A DNA stretch of 64,000 nt from Panopea generosa (lineage: Eukaryota; Mollusca; Bivalvia; Adapedonta; Hiatellidae), in assembly GCA_029582155.1 (NCBI GenBank), contig CM055897.1:5005001-5069000 (forward strand), given 5' to 3'. The first letter of the stretch is position 1. Every line of letters starts with the position of its first letter. Below the pieces are notes generated by a model that was not told the DNA's origin, searched no databases, and saw nothing but the letters and a program-made list of their open reading frames with translations. The translations under genes were made by a program, and so were the position numbers. Shown in pieces: positions 1 through 12,279 of the stretch.

Positions 1-263
1 ACTCATACTTAGAACATAGTTACAACTACCACCCTGCATCACATTATATACTGCAGATGCTGAGTGTGACCTACATTTCATTGTCCATTGACATTGTTTG
101 ATGCTGAATTTTGCATTTACCTCCAACATTAAGTTTTCATTCTTAAACTATTTCTCAACAAGTACAAGTGCTAGGATACTCATACTTGGATCATAGTTAC
201 AACTAACACCCTGCATCACATTATATACTGCAGATGCTGAGTACTTTTCTTTTTTTTGATTTA
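1..263. repeat. 177-bp tandem duplication (two partial copies)
   Basis: The segment beginning actcatactt at position 1 recurs at 178 with few changes and both run to the same 'ctgcagatgctgagt' string, so the period is 177 bp. The second copy is cut by the start of the Helentron-like element near 264. No coding potential is visible. It probably continues upstream of the window. Confidence 0.75.
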
Positions 264-3024
264 TTATACCCCCGACAAACGAAGTTTTGAGGGGGTATAC
301 TGGAGTCACCCTGAGATCGGTCTGTCCGTTGCAATTTTCCTTGTCCGGAGCATCACTTGAAAAGTACTGGATGGAATTTCATCAAACATCATACAATGGT
401 AGAATATAATGAGAGGAAGTGCAGTGTACAAGAAACATAACTCTATTCTTGCTAATTACAGAGTTATTGCCCTTTGATATTTTTTCTTGTCCGGAGCATA
501 ACTTGAAAAGTACCGGATAGAATTTCATCAAGCTTCATACAATGGTAGAATATAATGAGAGGAAGTGCAGTGTACAGGAAACATAACTCTATTCTTGCTA
601 ATTACAGAGTTATTGCCCTTTGATATATTTCCCTTTGATATTTTTTCTTGTCCGGAGCATAACTTGAAAAGTACCGGATGGAATTTCATCAAGCTTCATA
701 CAATGGTAGAATATAATGAGAGGAAGTGCAGTGTACAGGAAACATAACTCTATTCTTGCTAATTACAGAGTTATTGCCCTTTGATATATTTCCCTTGTCC
801 GGAGCATTACTTTTAAAGAACTGGATGGAATTTCATCAAACTTCATACAATGGTAGAATATAATGACAGGAAGTGCAGTGTACAAGAAAAATAACTCTAT
901 TCTTGCTAATTACAGAGTTATTGCCCTTTGATATATTTCCCTTGTCTGGAGCATTACTTTTTTAAAGTACTAAATGGAATTTCATCAAACTTCATACAAT
1001 GGTAGAATATAATGAGAGGAAGTGCAGTGTACAAGAAACATAACTCTATTATTGCTAATTACAGAGTTATTGCCCTTTGATATTTTTTCTTGTCCGGAGC
1101 ATAACTTGAAAAGTACCTGATGGAATTTCATCAAGCTTCATACAATGGTAGAATATAATGAGAGGAAGTGCAGTGTACAAGAAACATAACTCTATTTTTG
1201 CTAATTACAGAGTTATTGCCCTTTGATATATTTCCCTTGTCCGGAGCATTACTTTTAAAGTACTGGATGGAATTTCATCAAACTTCATACAATGGTAGAA
1301 TATAATGACAGGAAGTGCAGTGTACAGGAAACAACTCTATTCTTGCTAATTACAGAGTTATTGCCCTTTGATATATTTCCCTTTGATATTTTTTCTTGTC
1401 CGGAGCATAACTTGAAAAGTACCAGATGGAATTTCATCAAGCTTCATACAATGGTAGAATATAATGAGAGGAAGTGCAGTGTACAGGAAACATAACTCTA
1501 TTCTTGCTAATTACAGAGTTATTGCCCTTTGATATTTTTTCTTGTCCGGAGCATAACTTGAAAAGTACCAGATAGAATTTCATCAAGCTTCATACAATGG
1601 TAGAATATAATGAGAGGAAGTGCAGTGTACAGGAAACATAACTCTATTCTTGCTAATTACAGAGTTATTGCCCTTTGATATATTTCCCTTTGATATTTTT
1701 TCTTGTCCGGAGCATAACTTGAAAAGTACCGGATGGAATTTCATCAAGCTTCATACAATGGTAGAATATAATGAGAGGAAGTGCAGTGTATAGAAAACAT
1801 AACTATTCATGCTAATTACAGAGTTATTGCCCTTTGATATATTTCCCTTGTCCGGAGCATTACTTTTAAAGAACTGGATGGAATTTCATCAAACTTCATT
1901 CAATGGTAGAATATAATGACAGGAAGTGCAGTGTATAAGAAACATAACTCTATTCTTGTTAATTACAGAGTTATTGCCCTTTGATATATTTCCCTTGTCT
2001 GGAGCATTACTTTTAAAGTACTAAATGGAATTTCATCAAACTTCATACAATGGTAGAATATAATGAGAGGAAGTGCAGTGTACAAGAAACATAACTCTAT
2101 TATTGCTAATTACAGAGTTATTGCCCTTTGATATTTTTTCTTGTCCGGAGCATAACTTGAAAAGTACCTAATGGAATTTCATCAAGCTTCATACAATGGT
2201 AGAATATAATGAGAGGAAGTGCAGTGTACAAGAAACATAACTCTATTTTTGCTAATTACAGAGTTATTGCCCTTTGATATATTTCCCTTGTCCGGAGCAT
2301 TACTTTTAAAGTACTGGATGGAATTTCATCAAACTTCATACAATGGTAGAATATAATGAAAGGAAGTGCAGTGTACAGGAAACAACTCTATTCTTGCTAA
2401 TTACAAAGTTATTGCCCTTTGATATATTTCCCTTGTCCGGAGCATTACTTTTAAAGTACTGGATGGAATTTCATCAAACTTCATACAATGGTAGAATATA
2501 ATGACAGGAAGTGCAGTGTACAAGAAACATAACTCTATTCTTGCTAATTACAGAGTTATTGCCCTTTGATATATTTCCCTTGTCTGGTGCAGTACTTTTA
2601 AAGTACTTTTAAAGCCATCAGTGATAACAGTTTAATAAAGTTCATGAAAGAACCAAGTTGATGAATACATGGAGTTTGAGCAAAGCAGGTTCGATATTGT
2701 ATTCCTAGTGCTTTTGTTTGTATTTTATCCATAAAATTGTTGTCCCTCAACATAACTCGAAAAAGTATAACATTTATTGATTGCCATGAAAGCTTGTACA
2801 CTGCACAATAATTAAAAAGACCGTTTTTAATTTTAACAAAACCATAAAAAAATTAACAATACAAACAACTCAATCCATAACATTCTCTTTTATTAAGAAT
2901 CTTATTTGTCTGGAGCATAACTTTAAAACTATTGGATATAATTTAATAAAACTTCATACAATGGTTAACCATTTTCTGTCATGGCGGCGTTCGGGGGTAT
3001 TCATCACTACAGTGATAGGTCTAG
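264..3024 (+). mobile_element. Helentron-like non-autonomous element, copy 1 (long array)
   Basis: The left end contains a foldback, TATACCCCC ... GGGGGTATA (about 265-299). The right end reads CGGGGGTAT, then a short hairpin ATCAC-taca-GTGAT, then CTAG at 3021-3024. The left ATACCCCCGA and the right TCGGGGGTAT are subterminal inverted repeats. A hairpin just before a CTRR end, plus an internal tandem array, is what is known of Helitron/Helentron-associated elements. A second copy with the same ends lies at 52583-53377. No transposase, Rep or helicase is encoded, so it is non-autonomous. It sits in what should be an intron of VRK1. Confidence 0.6.
361..2600. repeat. ~150-bp tandem repeat, about 15 units, inside copy 1
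   Basis: Each unit carries 'cttgtccggagcat', 'ggaatttcatcaa', 'catacaatggtagaatataa', 'ggaagtgcagtgta' and 'gttattgccctttgatat' in that order. The anchor catacaatgg recurs about every 140-160 bp. Units differ by a short insert (gatatatttccc) and by single-base variants, giving at least two alternating subtypes. Short open frames in it are by-products of the repeat. Confidence 0.9.
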
Positions 3025-3369
3025 TTTAAATAAAAAATTATTCTTTTTTTATTTTTAATTTCTTTTTTTTTTTTTCTTCTTCTTTTTTATAAATGTTTAA
3101 CTTAGAAATACTGGTTAATGTTTTTTTGTTTTTTTTAAATATGTTTTACTTAGAAATACTGGTTTAAGTTTTGTGTTCATCTACCATCAAGTTCATATCT
3201 CAAAAATCACTTAATGTATTTGATCAAAACTTCACACAATACTTCCTACAATATTTCTTAGTCATTAAACCTACTAGATTAAGTTAGATAACTCTTGAAT
3301 GAATATAATATTTTAATTTTTTTCTCTCCCATGTGTGTTTTAACAGCCAAAGCGGACATGGCGAGACAT
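3025..3369. repeat. AT-rich spacer with one diverged unit of the 10-kb repeat family
   Basis: After the Helentron-like end there is a T-rich tract. From about 3105 to 3300 a segment follows ('aaatactggttaa', 'accatcaagttcatatctc', 'gataactcttgaatgaatataat') that matches the units of the array at 10010-11000. No gene is seen. Confidence 0.55.
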
Positions 3370-3636
3370 ATCATTCCGCGGATTCTTGTTATGACATTTA
3401 GGGCTAACTGATGATCTGTTTCCTGGGATTCTCAAAGGTTAATCAATACTCGAGCACGCCCCCATCTCCGGAAGTACCTGATAACTTTCCCACTTGAATC
3501 AGCGGTGAGAGACAATGCATATAATGAGACAAAATGTTGTATATCAGTCATCACAGAGACTGGCCAGGGGATTCAAACTCACGACCCCTGGATTAATAGT
3601 CAGATGCGTTACTGACTGAGCTAATTGAGCCCAACC
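3370..3636 (-). mobile_element. tRNA-derived SINE, family A
   Basis: Read on the minus strand, the head has a box A-like tract (ttagctcagtcagtaacgc) and a box B-like tract (gagtttgaatcc) spaced as in a tRNA. A body shared with copies at 5541-5815 and 51050-51280 follows ('ctctcaccgctgattcaagt', 'gtgctcgagtattgatt'). The tRNA part is too degenerate and too extended to be a functional tRNA gene. Confidence 0.7.
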
Positions 3637-4023
3637 AAATTATTACAGAAGTTGATGAACAAATTACATATGACAGCGATAACCAAGCTCTGCAGAAGTT
3701 GATATTTACATATAATAAAATTGTTGACACTTTGTCATTTGCCAATATGTAGTGTTCAAAGATACCTTTCACAAAAAAAAAAAAAATGATTTCAAGTTTT
3801 TTAAGTTTACGGCATTTAAGGGATACACTATGAAGTTAGGAGAATAATTTTTACATATTAATGTGCCAGTTTCTGTTGAAATGTCTATTGTTAACTAAAT
3901 TAGAAATATCAAGATATCCAAAAACAAATAAAAAAAAAAAGATTTCATTCAGATTTACCCACCATATCTGTGTCGTACAAGTCACATTCATACGACTATA
4001 CTGAAGATTTACTTGTATTCTAG

Positions 4024-7000
4024 GTATATCTGGTGGACTATGGTCTTGCAGCCAAATATACGCCGAATGGGAAACACAGGGAATACAAAGAAGAACCCAA
4101 GAAAGCACATGACGGCACAATAGAGTTTACATCAATAGATGCACACAAGGGTGTTGGTGAGTGAATTGTTGAATAATAGAGAAATAAAAGATAGGAACAC
4201 AAGAACTTCGGTTTATGATTAACGATGATGTCACAAAGATTTATGAAATTTATTTAAAGAAATCTTTGAGAAATGGAATCATTTTGATAGGTATAAAACA
4301 ACAAATTATTGACCAGAGTGTACAAGATAATAATTTTATCTGTTATATAGTGGATTTCCAGTCTTGGCTATGTGATGAAGTATAATCTGATATGTTGCTG
4401 TTTGTCATTGGTAAATTTAAGTTTTATGTTAGTTCTATAATTGTGTATTGTTTCTTAAACATTTTTATATCATCAAATTGATGATCATGCCATAAACCAA
4501 ACCTGGTATGCTTGAGGTGTCATAGTAGCGGAGGAAAATATTTCCTGAATGTTGTCAAGTAAACCAGTGTTGTATAATATGATTTTGTCTAGTTGTTCTA
4601 AAAACTGAACTCAAATTCTTTTACATTTCTGTCAATGTTCCTATTTCAGATCCATCTCGCCGTGGTGATCTGGAGGTGCTGGGATATTGTTTGTTACAAT
4701 GGTTGTGTACAAGACTGCCATGGGAGGACAAGCTCTCAGATCCAAATTATGTCAGAGACTCTAAAATAAAGTATGTACAGGATTACAAAGTTCCCAAAAA
4801 TCAAATACTAAATTTTTTCACCATAGTTGCCATATATCATTTATCACGGAGACTGGCTGGGTGGGCGATTTGAACTCATGACTCCTGCATTTAGGTATAC
4901 ATGCTACAGACTGAGCTAACCAGACCCAGCTGCAAAGGACCTGGAGCAAACGGAGCCAATAATGCATGTGTTAATTATGCCTCACCCTACCTCCGACTCA
5001 TCTTTCTGGACGACATATTGTTTTAATGCTTATTTGTCTGTCACAAAATCTTGTGAGATCTCCGACATCTGTAATGACATTACGCAGACATGCTGTGGAG
5101 GATCAGTGTGGGGTCTAGTTGTGCATATTACTCTTGTGGTTTTAGGTTTGATGAGTTATGGACTTTTGCATTTTCAGAATTAAAATATTGTCATAGAAAT
5201 GTACCGTAACTATATAAATAGAAACAAATGATTTGTCCATCAGATTAATACTTTTTTGCTTCTATGTTCATTTTATCTGCATTGCAAGATATTATTAAAT
5301 CAACCTTTAAAAACAATAAATTGTTGCTTGATGATGTAAATACCAATTCAGCGAGTTTTGGTGAAGTAACAGCCCTTTCTGAATGTGAGGTCTAGTTGTA
5401 CAAATCCTCTTTTGCATTCCAGTTCAACGATTTTTGACCAAATTACAGCCCTTTCTTTTTTCAGGGTTAAATATCATGTTTTGGCTTCTGGGAACGATCC
5501 GTGTGAAATGTAATTGTGCTTATCCCTTTTACATTCACCAGGCCCAATTAGCCCAGTCGTTAGCACATTGACTATCAATCCAGGGGACACGAGTTTGAAT
5601 CCTTGTCCGACTACAATCTCCGTGATGGTTGATATACGACACTGTGTCTCATTATCATTCGTCTCTCACTGCTGATTCAAGTGGAAAAGTTTTAGTTATT
5701 TGCAGTGATGGGTGCTCGAGTACTTGTTAACCTTCCAGGATCCCAGGAAACAGTGGTTATGTTAGCTCTCGCTGGAATAAAAATGGTGCTAAATATTCAA
5801 TTAATGGATCCCTTTTACATTCTGGTTCAGTGATTTTAGACTGAATTACGACACTTTACAATGTTGCAATAAAGAAGCCAGGTTGCATTTCTTCTCTTGA
5901 ACCATTAGTTGGATTAATGTCTTCTCTTTAACATTTCAATGTTAAATAGCTCACCTAATTAGCTCATTAAAGCTACAAGATTTGTAATGAACATTTAACT
6001 CTATTGTGAAACCTCCATAACATGTATAAATAATTGTGAGTTTGTTCTGATTTACAGACATATGGGTGATATTTCCGGCTTGATGAAGAAATGTTTCCCG
6101 CATGGAAGTGCACCAGGTAATGTCATTGCAAATTTAAAATTGTTTTATTTCTGTGTTGTTTTTTTTTAATTTATATTTAAAATTTTGAATGCTAAAACCA
6201 ATTCAAAAGGAAATTTCACGTAAATTAATACTAAACCTGTTTTCTGGAGAAACAGTTGTTTATAATAAAATTTTATGCAAAGTCCTGTAATCAAGCTTGT
6301 CACTATTATATGTAGCAATTGTTTATACTTCAGAGGAAATGTCCACATTTTTAATGACTGTGAAGAAAATGCAATATGAAGAGAAGCCCAACTACAACAA
6401 GATTAGGGAGATCTTCCAGAAGGGACTTACAAAACTTGGTGTTAAGGATTTATGGAAATTGGCTCTACCATTAACTGGGCCAACCAAACCAGGAGCATCT
6501 CCGAAGGTTTGCAGCATACATATCTTTCGATTTCCAAAACGACTAAGGGCTATATGTTACATATTCTAATCTAAAAACCCATTTGGCAACTGCATTTAAA
6601 AAAAATGCACAACAGCAATGTATGCATGTATGAATGTGAAATTGGTTATTGATTATTACGGTTTATCACATAATTTTCGGTGCAGGAGTGTAATAAACAT
6701 ATTTTTGATATTAACCTTGTGTAATATCACTTCTGATTCATTGCTTGGTGTTTTCCGTATAACTTGGCTGTCATGCTTAATTGCCTTAAATGACATTATT
6801 TTGAGACTTTACGTCATTATGATCATAGACACAAATATGCCCGAATTTTTCTTGTTCCTTATAGAGGTGATCTGTAATGGTAAATGTAATTCTTTCCTGA
6901 GTTATGTAATAAAAAGAATCTTACATTCATTATAATTGAATTAAACTCTATTGGGAAAAAATGGCATAATACATTTTTTCCAACTTGTTTAATAAACTCA

Positions 7001-8530
7001 ATAACAAATAAGCACTCGTGTAAGATCCTCTATAGAAGCCAGACTGCTCAATTTAAAGGAAATCTCATGTTTTAGTATCACATATTTTTTATGTTGGAAT
7101 TCAGATTGCTTTCTAATATAACATTATAGATATTTTAAAACTTTCCATGTTTCCAGAGAAGCATTCCAATTACAGAAGTAATGTTATTTATTATAGAAAG
7201 GAGTAAAACGACGGAGTGAAGAGGCTGGTCTGGACGAGCCAGTTAAAAAATTAAAAGTTGCTTCTCCACGCCCTCGTACACCAAAAGGACAGACTAAGCC
7301 TGCAAACCCTAAACAAAGAGTTGGAACACCCAAGACACAATCAAGGCCTACCACCCCAAAAGTTAAAGCTACCACACCTACAGCAAAGAAAAGAACAACT
7401 GTAAAATCACCACTAGCAAACAAAGCAAGACAAGTTGGTAAGAAGGCAGTTACCAAAGCTGTGATGGGTAAACCTTCACCAGGCCGAGGCAGTCCAATTG
7501 TTAATGGTGTTGCTAAAGAAAGCAAAGGAAAGGCCACAAAAGCAAGGGTACCGTCACCTAAAGGTATGTGTCCGAAAGATTACATTTCCAGTTTCAATTT
7601 AATTGTGAGAAATTTTGGTGCCATTTTTTTGTGAAGAATGATGGCTAGTTGATGGATCTTGATTAAGTGATACAAAGATAAAAGTAACTGTAATCTGATC
7701 ATGATTCAACATGTTTTGTACATGGGAATATTCACTTTGTTGAGCCAATAACTATATAAAGTGTATTGGAGTCGAGTGGAATCAATTAAGTCAAAGATCA
7801 AGACCATAAAAATGGAAATGAATAGGTATGCTTGCAAGTCACTGACTAGATAATAGAATTTTATATATTTAACATCACATCCAATGTTCTGACAATTTAA
7901 AAACTTAAAAAACATGTGCCATTTTCAGATTTTAATTCAAATATTTTGTTCAGTATGGTCAAAATCAGCGATACCTAAATTAAGAAACATGTTAAGTTGG
8001 TTTGAAGGTAAGGTCATCCTTAAAAAAGTGTGTGTTTGCTGTGCTCCGACCAAGTATTTCTATAAGGCTGCTATTTGTTTTGCCAGATTTTGTTATCTGT
8101 CATTTTGAACAAAAAAAGTACAGAATTCATGGGGAAAAAATCACTAGTTTTTAACTCAATAACATGTTTTGGGTTGCTGCAATTTTATCAGCTAGGAGCA
8201 CGATAAACACACTTTTTTAAGTATGGCCTTTTGGTGCTGTAGCAATAAAAAAAATGGGTTATTATGTCATTGTCCATTTTCTTCACACTGTAAACAAAAC
8301 ACCAGTAATATTATTTTTAAAGGTGTTGGTATATTTCTAAGTTCATTCTTTATTGTTTCACATTTTGTTCAAAACTATTGTTTAAGTTTCTTCATAAAAT
8401 TTTACAACAGTATGGTGAATTTTCAGGAAAATTGCCAGCACTGAAGAAAAGAAAAGTTGTGCGTCGTAAGAATGTGAAGCTGTGTGAGATGGCTGTCCAG
8501 ACATCTCCTGGCCTCAAACAAAACAGATGA
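4024..8530 (+). CDS. VRK1: VRK1-type serine/threonine kinase, 3' part (6 exons)
   Basis: Coding exons read 4024-4156, 4650-4770, 6058-6116, 6334-6506, 7197-7563 and 8427-8530 (TGA at 8528). All have AG/GT borders and compatible phases, giving 318 residues. The first exon opens with VYLVDYGLA, the DYG metal-binding motif typical of the vaccinia-related kinase family, followed by [15 protein letters not shown] (activation segment) and then [17 protein letters not shown] and LPWEDKL (C-lobe). The exon at 7197 encodes a basic Pro/Thr/Lys-rich tail and the last a KKRKVVRRK cluster, a likely nuclear signal. VRK1 proteins are chromatin-associated nuclear kinases. The N-lobe and catalytic HRD-type exon are not in the window. 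VRK2 is less likely because there is no C-terminal membrane anchor. Confidence 0.93.
4834..4932 (-). mobile_element. SINE family A, head fragment
   Basis: Minus-strand tRNA-like head with a box A-like 'ttagctcagtctgtagcatg' and a box B-like 'gagttcaaatc'. The body common to the other family A copies is missing, so this is a truncated copy. It lies just inside the VRK1 intron that follows the exon ending at 4770. Confidence 0.55.
4980..5500. repeat. dispersed repeat with two diverged ~200-bp units
   Basis: 'ggatcagtgtggggtctagt' near 5100 and 'gaatgtgaggtctagttgta' near 5385 head two related units, each followed by 'ttgcat' plus a coding-free tail. The same family occurs at 35060-35440 in an LRRC9 intron ('ggatcagtgtgaggtctggt'). 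It is intronic here. Confidence 0.5.
5541..5815 (+). mobile_element. tRNA-derived SINE, family A
   Basis: Head 'caattagcccagtcgttagc' (box A-like) and 'gagtttgaatcc' (box B-like), then a body with 'ctctcactgctgattcaagt' and 'gggtgctcgagtacttgtta'. The body matches the copies at 3370 and 51050, which are in the other orientation. Intron of VRK1. Confidence 0.7.
6507..7196. other. VRK1 intron, no feature recognised
   Basis: AT-rich sequence between two VRK1 exons. An open stretch of 105 codons at 6618-6935 is rich in Ile, Leu and Cys without domain signs; I regard it as chance. Confidence 0.6.
7564..8426. other. last VRK1 intron, no feature recognised
   Basis: AT-rich, bounded by a donor gtatgt after 7563 and the acceptor tttcag before 8427. 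No repeat or RNA gene seen. Confidence 0.6.
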
Positions 8531-8815
8531 CCTGAAATCATGAATTGTTGTTTATGTTGATTGGTCATATTGCGATGTAGTCGTATGAATGTTTTTGTGG
8601 TGAAATCGTTTTGTGTATGATGTTCATGAATTTGTTTCACTATAATATTATAATATGAGAATCACCAGGGTTACTAATGTCATCACTGGTCCAGTCATTA
8701 TTCACAGATAGGGACCAAAATGATGAGAAAAACTTTATCATGTTTTTACCTTGAAATGAAAAAAAAGCACAGCATGGACCATATTGAATAATTTCATGAT
8801 ATGTGTATGTGTCAC

Positions 8816-8821
8816 AATAAA
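8816..8821 (+). terminator. VRK1 poly(A) signal candidate
   Basis: Canonical AATAAA 286 bp after the VRK1 stop codon, in AT-rich sequence. It is the first AATAAA hexamer I see downstream of the stop, which gives a 3' UTR of about 300 bp. Confidence 0.55.
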
Positions 8822-9530
8822 ATGAATTAAATATTTACATTGTCATGACAAATAATTTAATTCAAATATTGCACAAACCGTAAATGACAGACTTGTAAAA
8901 ACAAGCATTTTATGAACATTATTTTAAGTTTTAGTTGGACTCCTAGTTTCAGTGTATTGACACCTGTATGTGCAATTAAACTTATCATATTCAGTGAGAG
9001 TGTGCATGTTTTATTGTTTAACTTGTCAGTGAAGTGATACTGGCATGTAGAAAACATAATTCCTCAAGGAGCGTGTTTGGTTCAATGTCCAGAACATACA
9101 TCAATTGGACATAAAGGAACAGAATTTGTGATATCAAAATGATGCAGCCTAATCAAATAAATAATTTCTTTTTCAAATAAAATATGGTACAACTTATTTG
9201 TAAGCGTTGGAAAAGGACACTTCCAATGTCTATACATGTTCATCTCAATTAGTATTTAGGGATCACTCACGATAGTTTAAACTTGCTTAAATAAAGAAAA
9301 GACAACAAATCTGATATTCTGCATTGGTGCATATTCCTCGAGACAATGGTTAGAAAGTGTGTTATCAGTTATACTAATGGTCCTCACACTCTAACAATTG
9401 AAAAGTGTTCAATGTATTATTGTACACAATTTTTGTAAGTATTCTGGCAGGTGCATAATATAACGGCATAATCAGGAATCCACAAATACACCATCAATGT
9501 GATTTACTTAAAAAACAAATTCTAGTCCTC
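8822..9530. other. intergenic, no gene recognised
   Basis: AT-rich sequence between the VRK1 3' end and the dispersed repeat. No convincing open frame, RNA gene or array. Confidence 0.6.
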
Positions 9531-9539
9531 GTTGGGATC

Positions 9540-11130
9540 AATTTTCGCACTTTTATGCCTCCGATCTAGAGGACAGGCGGCATGTAGCAATGGTATGTCT
9601 GTCTATCCTTTCATCCAAAATGATTATTTCCTCTCTGTAACTTTAGTTATGATATAATCCAATCTTTCCCAGATTTGGTCACAATCTTTATTGGCAGAAT
9701 GTCTTCAAGGGAGAATGGGGGTGTTATTTCAATAAACAGCCCATTTTCCCCAGTTACATCACTTGTGCATCATTCCACCTTTGGAGTACATGTATTTATG
9801 TTCTGTCTTTAACTTCAGTAATCAAAATTGAATCTTCATCACATTTTGGCAAAATGTCTCAGCCATGATCAATACCCAGCCTGTTCACTTCAGTAACTCT
9901 GGATTTGTTACCTTACAAAATTGTTGATATCCACATTCTTACTCGAGTAAGGGAGTGGTTGTTTGTATGTGAGCATCTGTTACATGATGGTCACATTTTT
10001 AGCTCGACTATTTGGAGAATAAAGAGAGCTATTCTACTCGCCCAGGCGTCAGCATCACACCTTTGTTAAAGTTTTGCATGCAAGTCCCTGTCTCAGTAAC
10101 CATTGCATGTATTGCCTTGAAACTTTACACAAGCCTTCTTAGTCATCAACCCGACTACATAACTAAGTTTGATAACCCTTGCATGAATATAATAGAAAGT
10201 ACTGCCCTTGTTTGACCTGAAATTCTGGTGAAAATTTTTGCATTAAAGTCCCTTATCTCAGAAAACATTGCATGTATTGCCTTGAAACTTTACTCAAGCC
10301 TTCCTAGTCACCAACCCTACTACAATAACTAAATTAAATAACTCTTGCATGAATATAATACAAATTATGGCCCTTGTTTGACTTATAAAGGCTGGTTGAA
10401 GTTATGCATGCAAGTCCCTATCTCAGTAACCATTGAATGTATTGCCTTGAAACTTTACACAGGCCTTTCTAGTCCATCAACCGTACTACAATAACTCTTG
10501 CATGATTATAATGCAAATTATTGCCCTTGTTTGACTTAGAAATTCTGGTTAAAGTTTTGTGTGCAAGTACCATAAAGTCCATATCTCACTAACCACTCAA
10601 TGTATTTAATTGAAACTACACAAGCCTTCCCAGTTATCAACCCTACTACAGTAACTAAGTTAGATAACTCTTGCATGAATATAATGCAAGTTATTGCCCT
10701 TGTTTGACTTAGAAAATCTGGTTAAAGTTTTGCATGCAAGTACCATCAAGTCCTTATCTCACCAACCACTCAATGTATTTGATTGAAACTTTACACACGC
10801 CTTCCCAGTCATCAACTCTTCTACAATAACTAAGTAAGATAACTCTTGCATGAATATAATACAAATAGTTGCCCTTCTTTGACTTAAAGTTTTGCATGCA
10901 AGTATTGCCAAGTCCATATTACACCAACAGCTCATTGTATTTGATCGAAACTTTACATATGGCTTTGTAGTCATGAATCAACTACTGGTAAATTAATCAA
11001 GTCGGATAACTCTTGCCAGACTTTTTTTTGCAAACTAGGGCCTTTGTTTTACTTAGAAATTTTATAACTCAGCACTCGCTGCATGTATTTAACTGAAACT
11101 TCATACAAGATATTGCAGTTATAAGACCTA
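9540..11130. repeat. dispersed element with a ~150-175-bp tandem array
   Basis: A head segment near 9990-10060 ('agctcgactatttggagaat', 'agagagctattctactcgcc') is followed by about six units that share 'gcatgcaagt', 'atctca', 'cttgaaactttac', 'gataactcttgcatgaatat' and 'ttgcccttgtttgactta'. Anchors fall near 10076, 10230, 10404, 10556, 10731 and 10895. From memory the head is common in bivalve genomes and may belong to another Helitron-like family; no matching end was found here. Confidence 0.6.
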
Positions 11131-12003
11131 CTCAATTTTGTCAATCTTGTATGTTAGCTTACTCTTAATTGCTTGGATTTGTCGTCATTCTCGATCAAAT
11201 TTGTACTTCTGTGACAAATATTCAAATAGTCAAGCGCTCTGTCCTTCCGACAGCTGTTGTCTGATTTCTAATACCTTTGTTAAACTATTAAATTGCTCCT
11301 CTTCTATGTTTCGATCCATTAAATTTGGTTAATAACATTTGTAAAAGACTACGCATATCATGTAGATTCTTTGAATAATACTTTATTTTTATCATCACTT
11401 CCCAAAATCTTAAAAATTGGAGAACTGCAGTGTGAATGACTTACCTTTGTAAGTCGAGGAAAAACAGACACCTTAAACATTTCATATAATATTGTGTGAA
11501 TTTTTATACATATTTTATTTTCTTACAAAAGATATTGTGATGTATGAATGACACAAGAATTGTATGGATTTTTATCATGTCTTCTAAATCATTCATGTAA
11601 GAAGTTAAACTTAAAAATGTGAAGTGAGCCCCTGTTAACAACTAGCTTGTAAACAGTATCAGCCCATTGCTTGTATTACTAATGAGTTTTACTTTGAATT
11701 ATGAGCTTAATAATCTTAACATAAAAGTAATCAAAACCTTTTTTATATTTAGTATTTAAATAAAAGTTTGATATTTTCAACATTGAAGGTATATTCATTC
11801 AATATTCAATTTTGAATTTAAGTTTGATATTTTCAGTATTGAAGTGATTTTCATTAAATAAACCAATCTGTCATGCAAATTGTTAAAACAGGTGAAAATA
11901 AAAATTGTAACAAAAATACAATTGCTTTGTATTTCTTTTCTTTTAACCAATATTGAGTAAGTAAATAATAGATAAAAAATGGACTAAACTGCATAAATAG
12001 TGA
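11130..12003. other. AT-rich intergenic, no gene recognised
   Basis: No coding or structural signal. A short duplicated phrase, 'aagtttgatattttca', occurs near 11763 and 11820. Confidence 0.6.
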
Positions 12004-12208
12004 ATACCATGTTCCCCCAAATTAACAACCCCAGGGGCATTGCATTTTTGAAAAGAGGGGTATTTATTTTGGTATCAAAAAATCAGCAAGACTTACAAGT
12101 GTTTTTACAAACACTATTGTGTTTGTTTATTGTTTTGCAAGCAAGTACACATGGCATTTTCAAGTGTTTAGTAGGAGGGGAGTATCTATATATGGGGGAA
12201 TATGGTAT
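12004..12208. mobile_element. short TIR element (MITE), 205 bp
   Basis: The left end ATACCATGTTCCCCCA (12004-12019) and the right end TGGGGGAATATGGTAT (12193-12208) are inverted copies with one mismatch in 16. The interior is non-coding. The superfamily is not clear; the ends can be read as TA-flanked, as in Tc1/mariner-like elements. Confidence 0.7.
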
Positions 12209-12279
12209 CTTGTATTTTTCAGGGTATAGATTAAAACCACAATTAGAGAATATGAACAGTGGTCATTGGTGCAAATATG

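Noticed and set aside
565-1495. Short open frames with EHNLKST and similar strings
   Set aside because: Copies of the ~150-bp Helentron-like array; not coding.
3560-3636. tRNA gene
   Set aside because: The box A and box B-like tracts are the head of a SINE with a shared body; the cloverleaf is not maintained. The same applies to heads at 5541, 38265, 41836, 59405 and 63915.
6618-6935. 105-codon open frame on the plus strand
   Set aside because: Lies in a VRK1 intron, no domain, no codon bias, AT-rich hydrophobic composition expected by chance.
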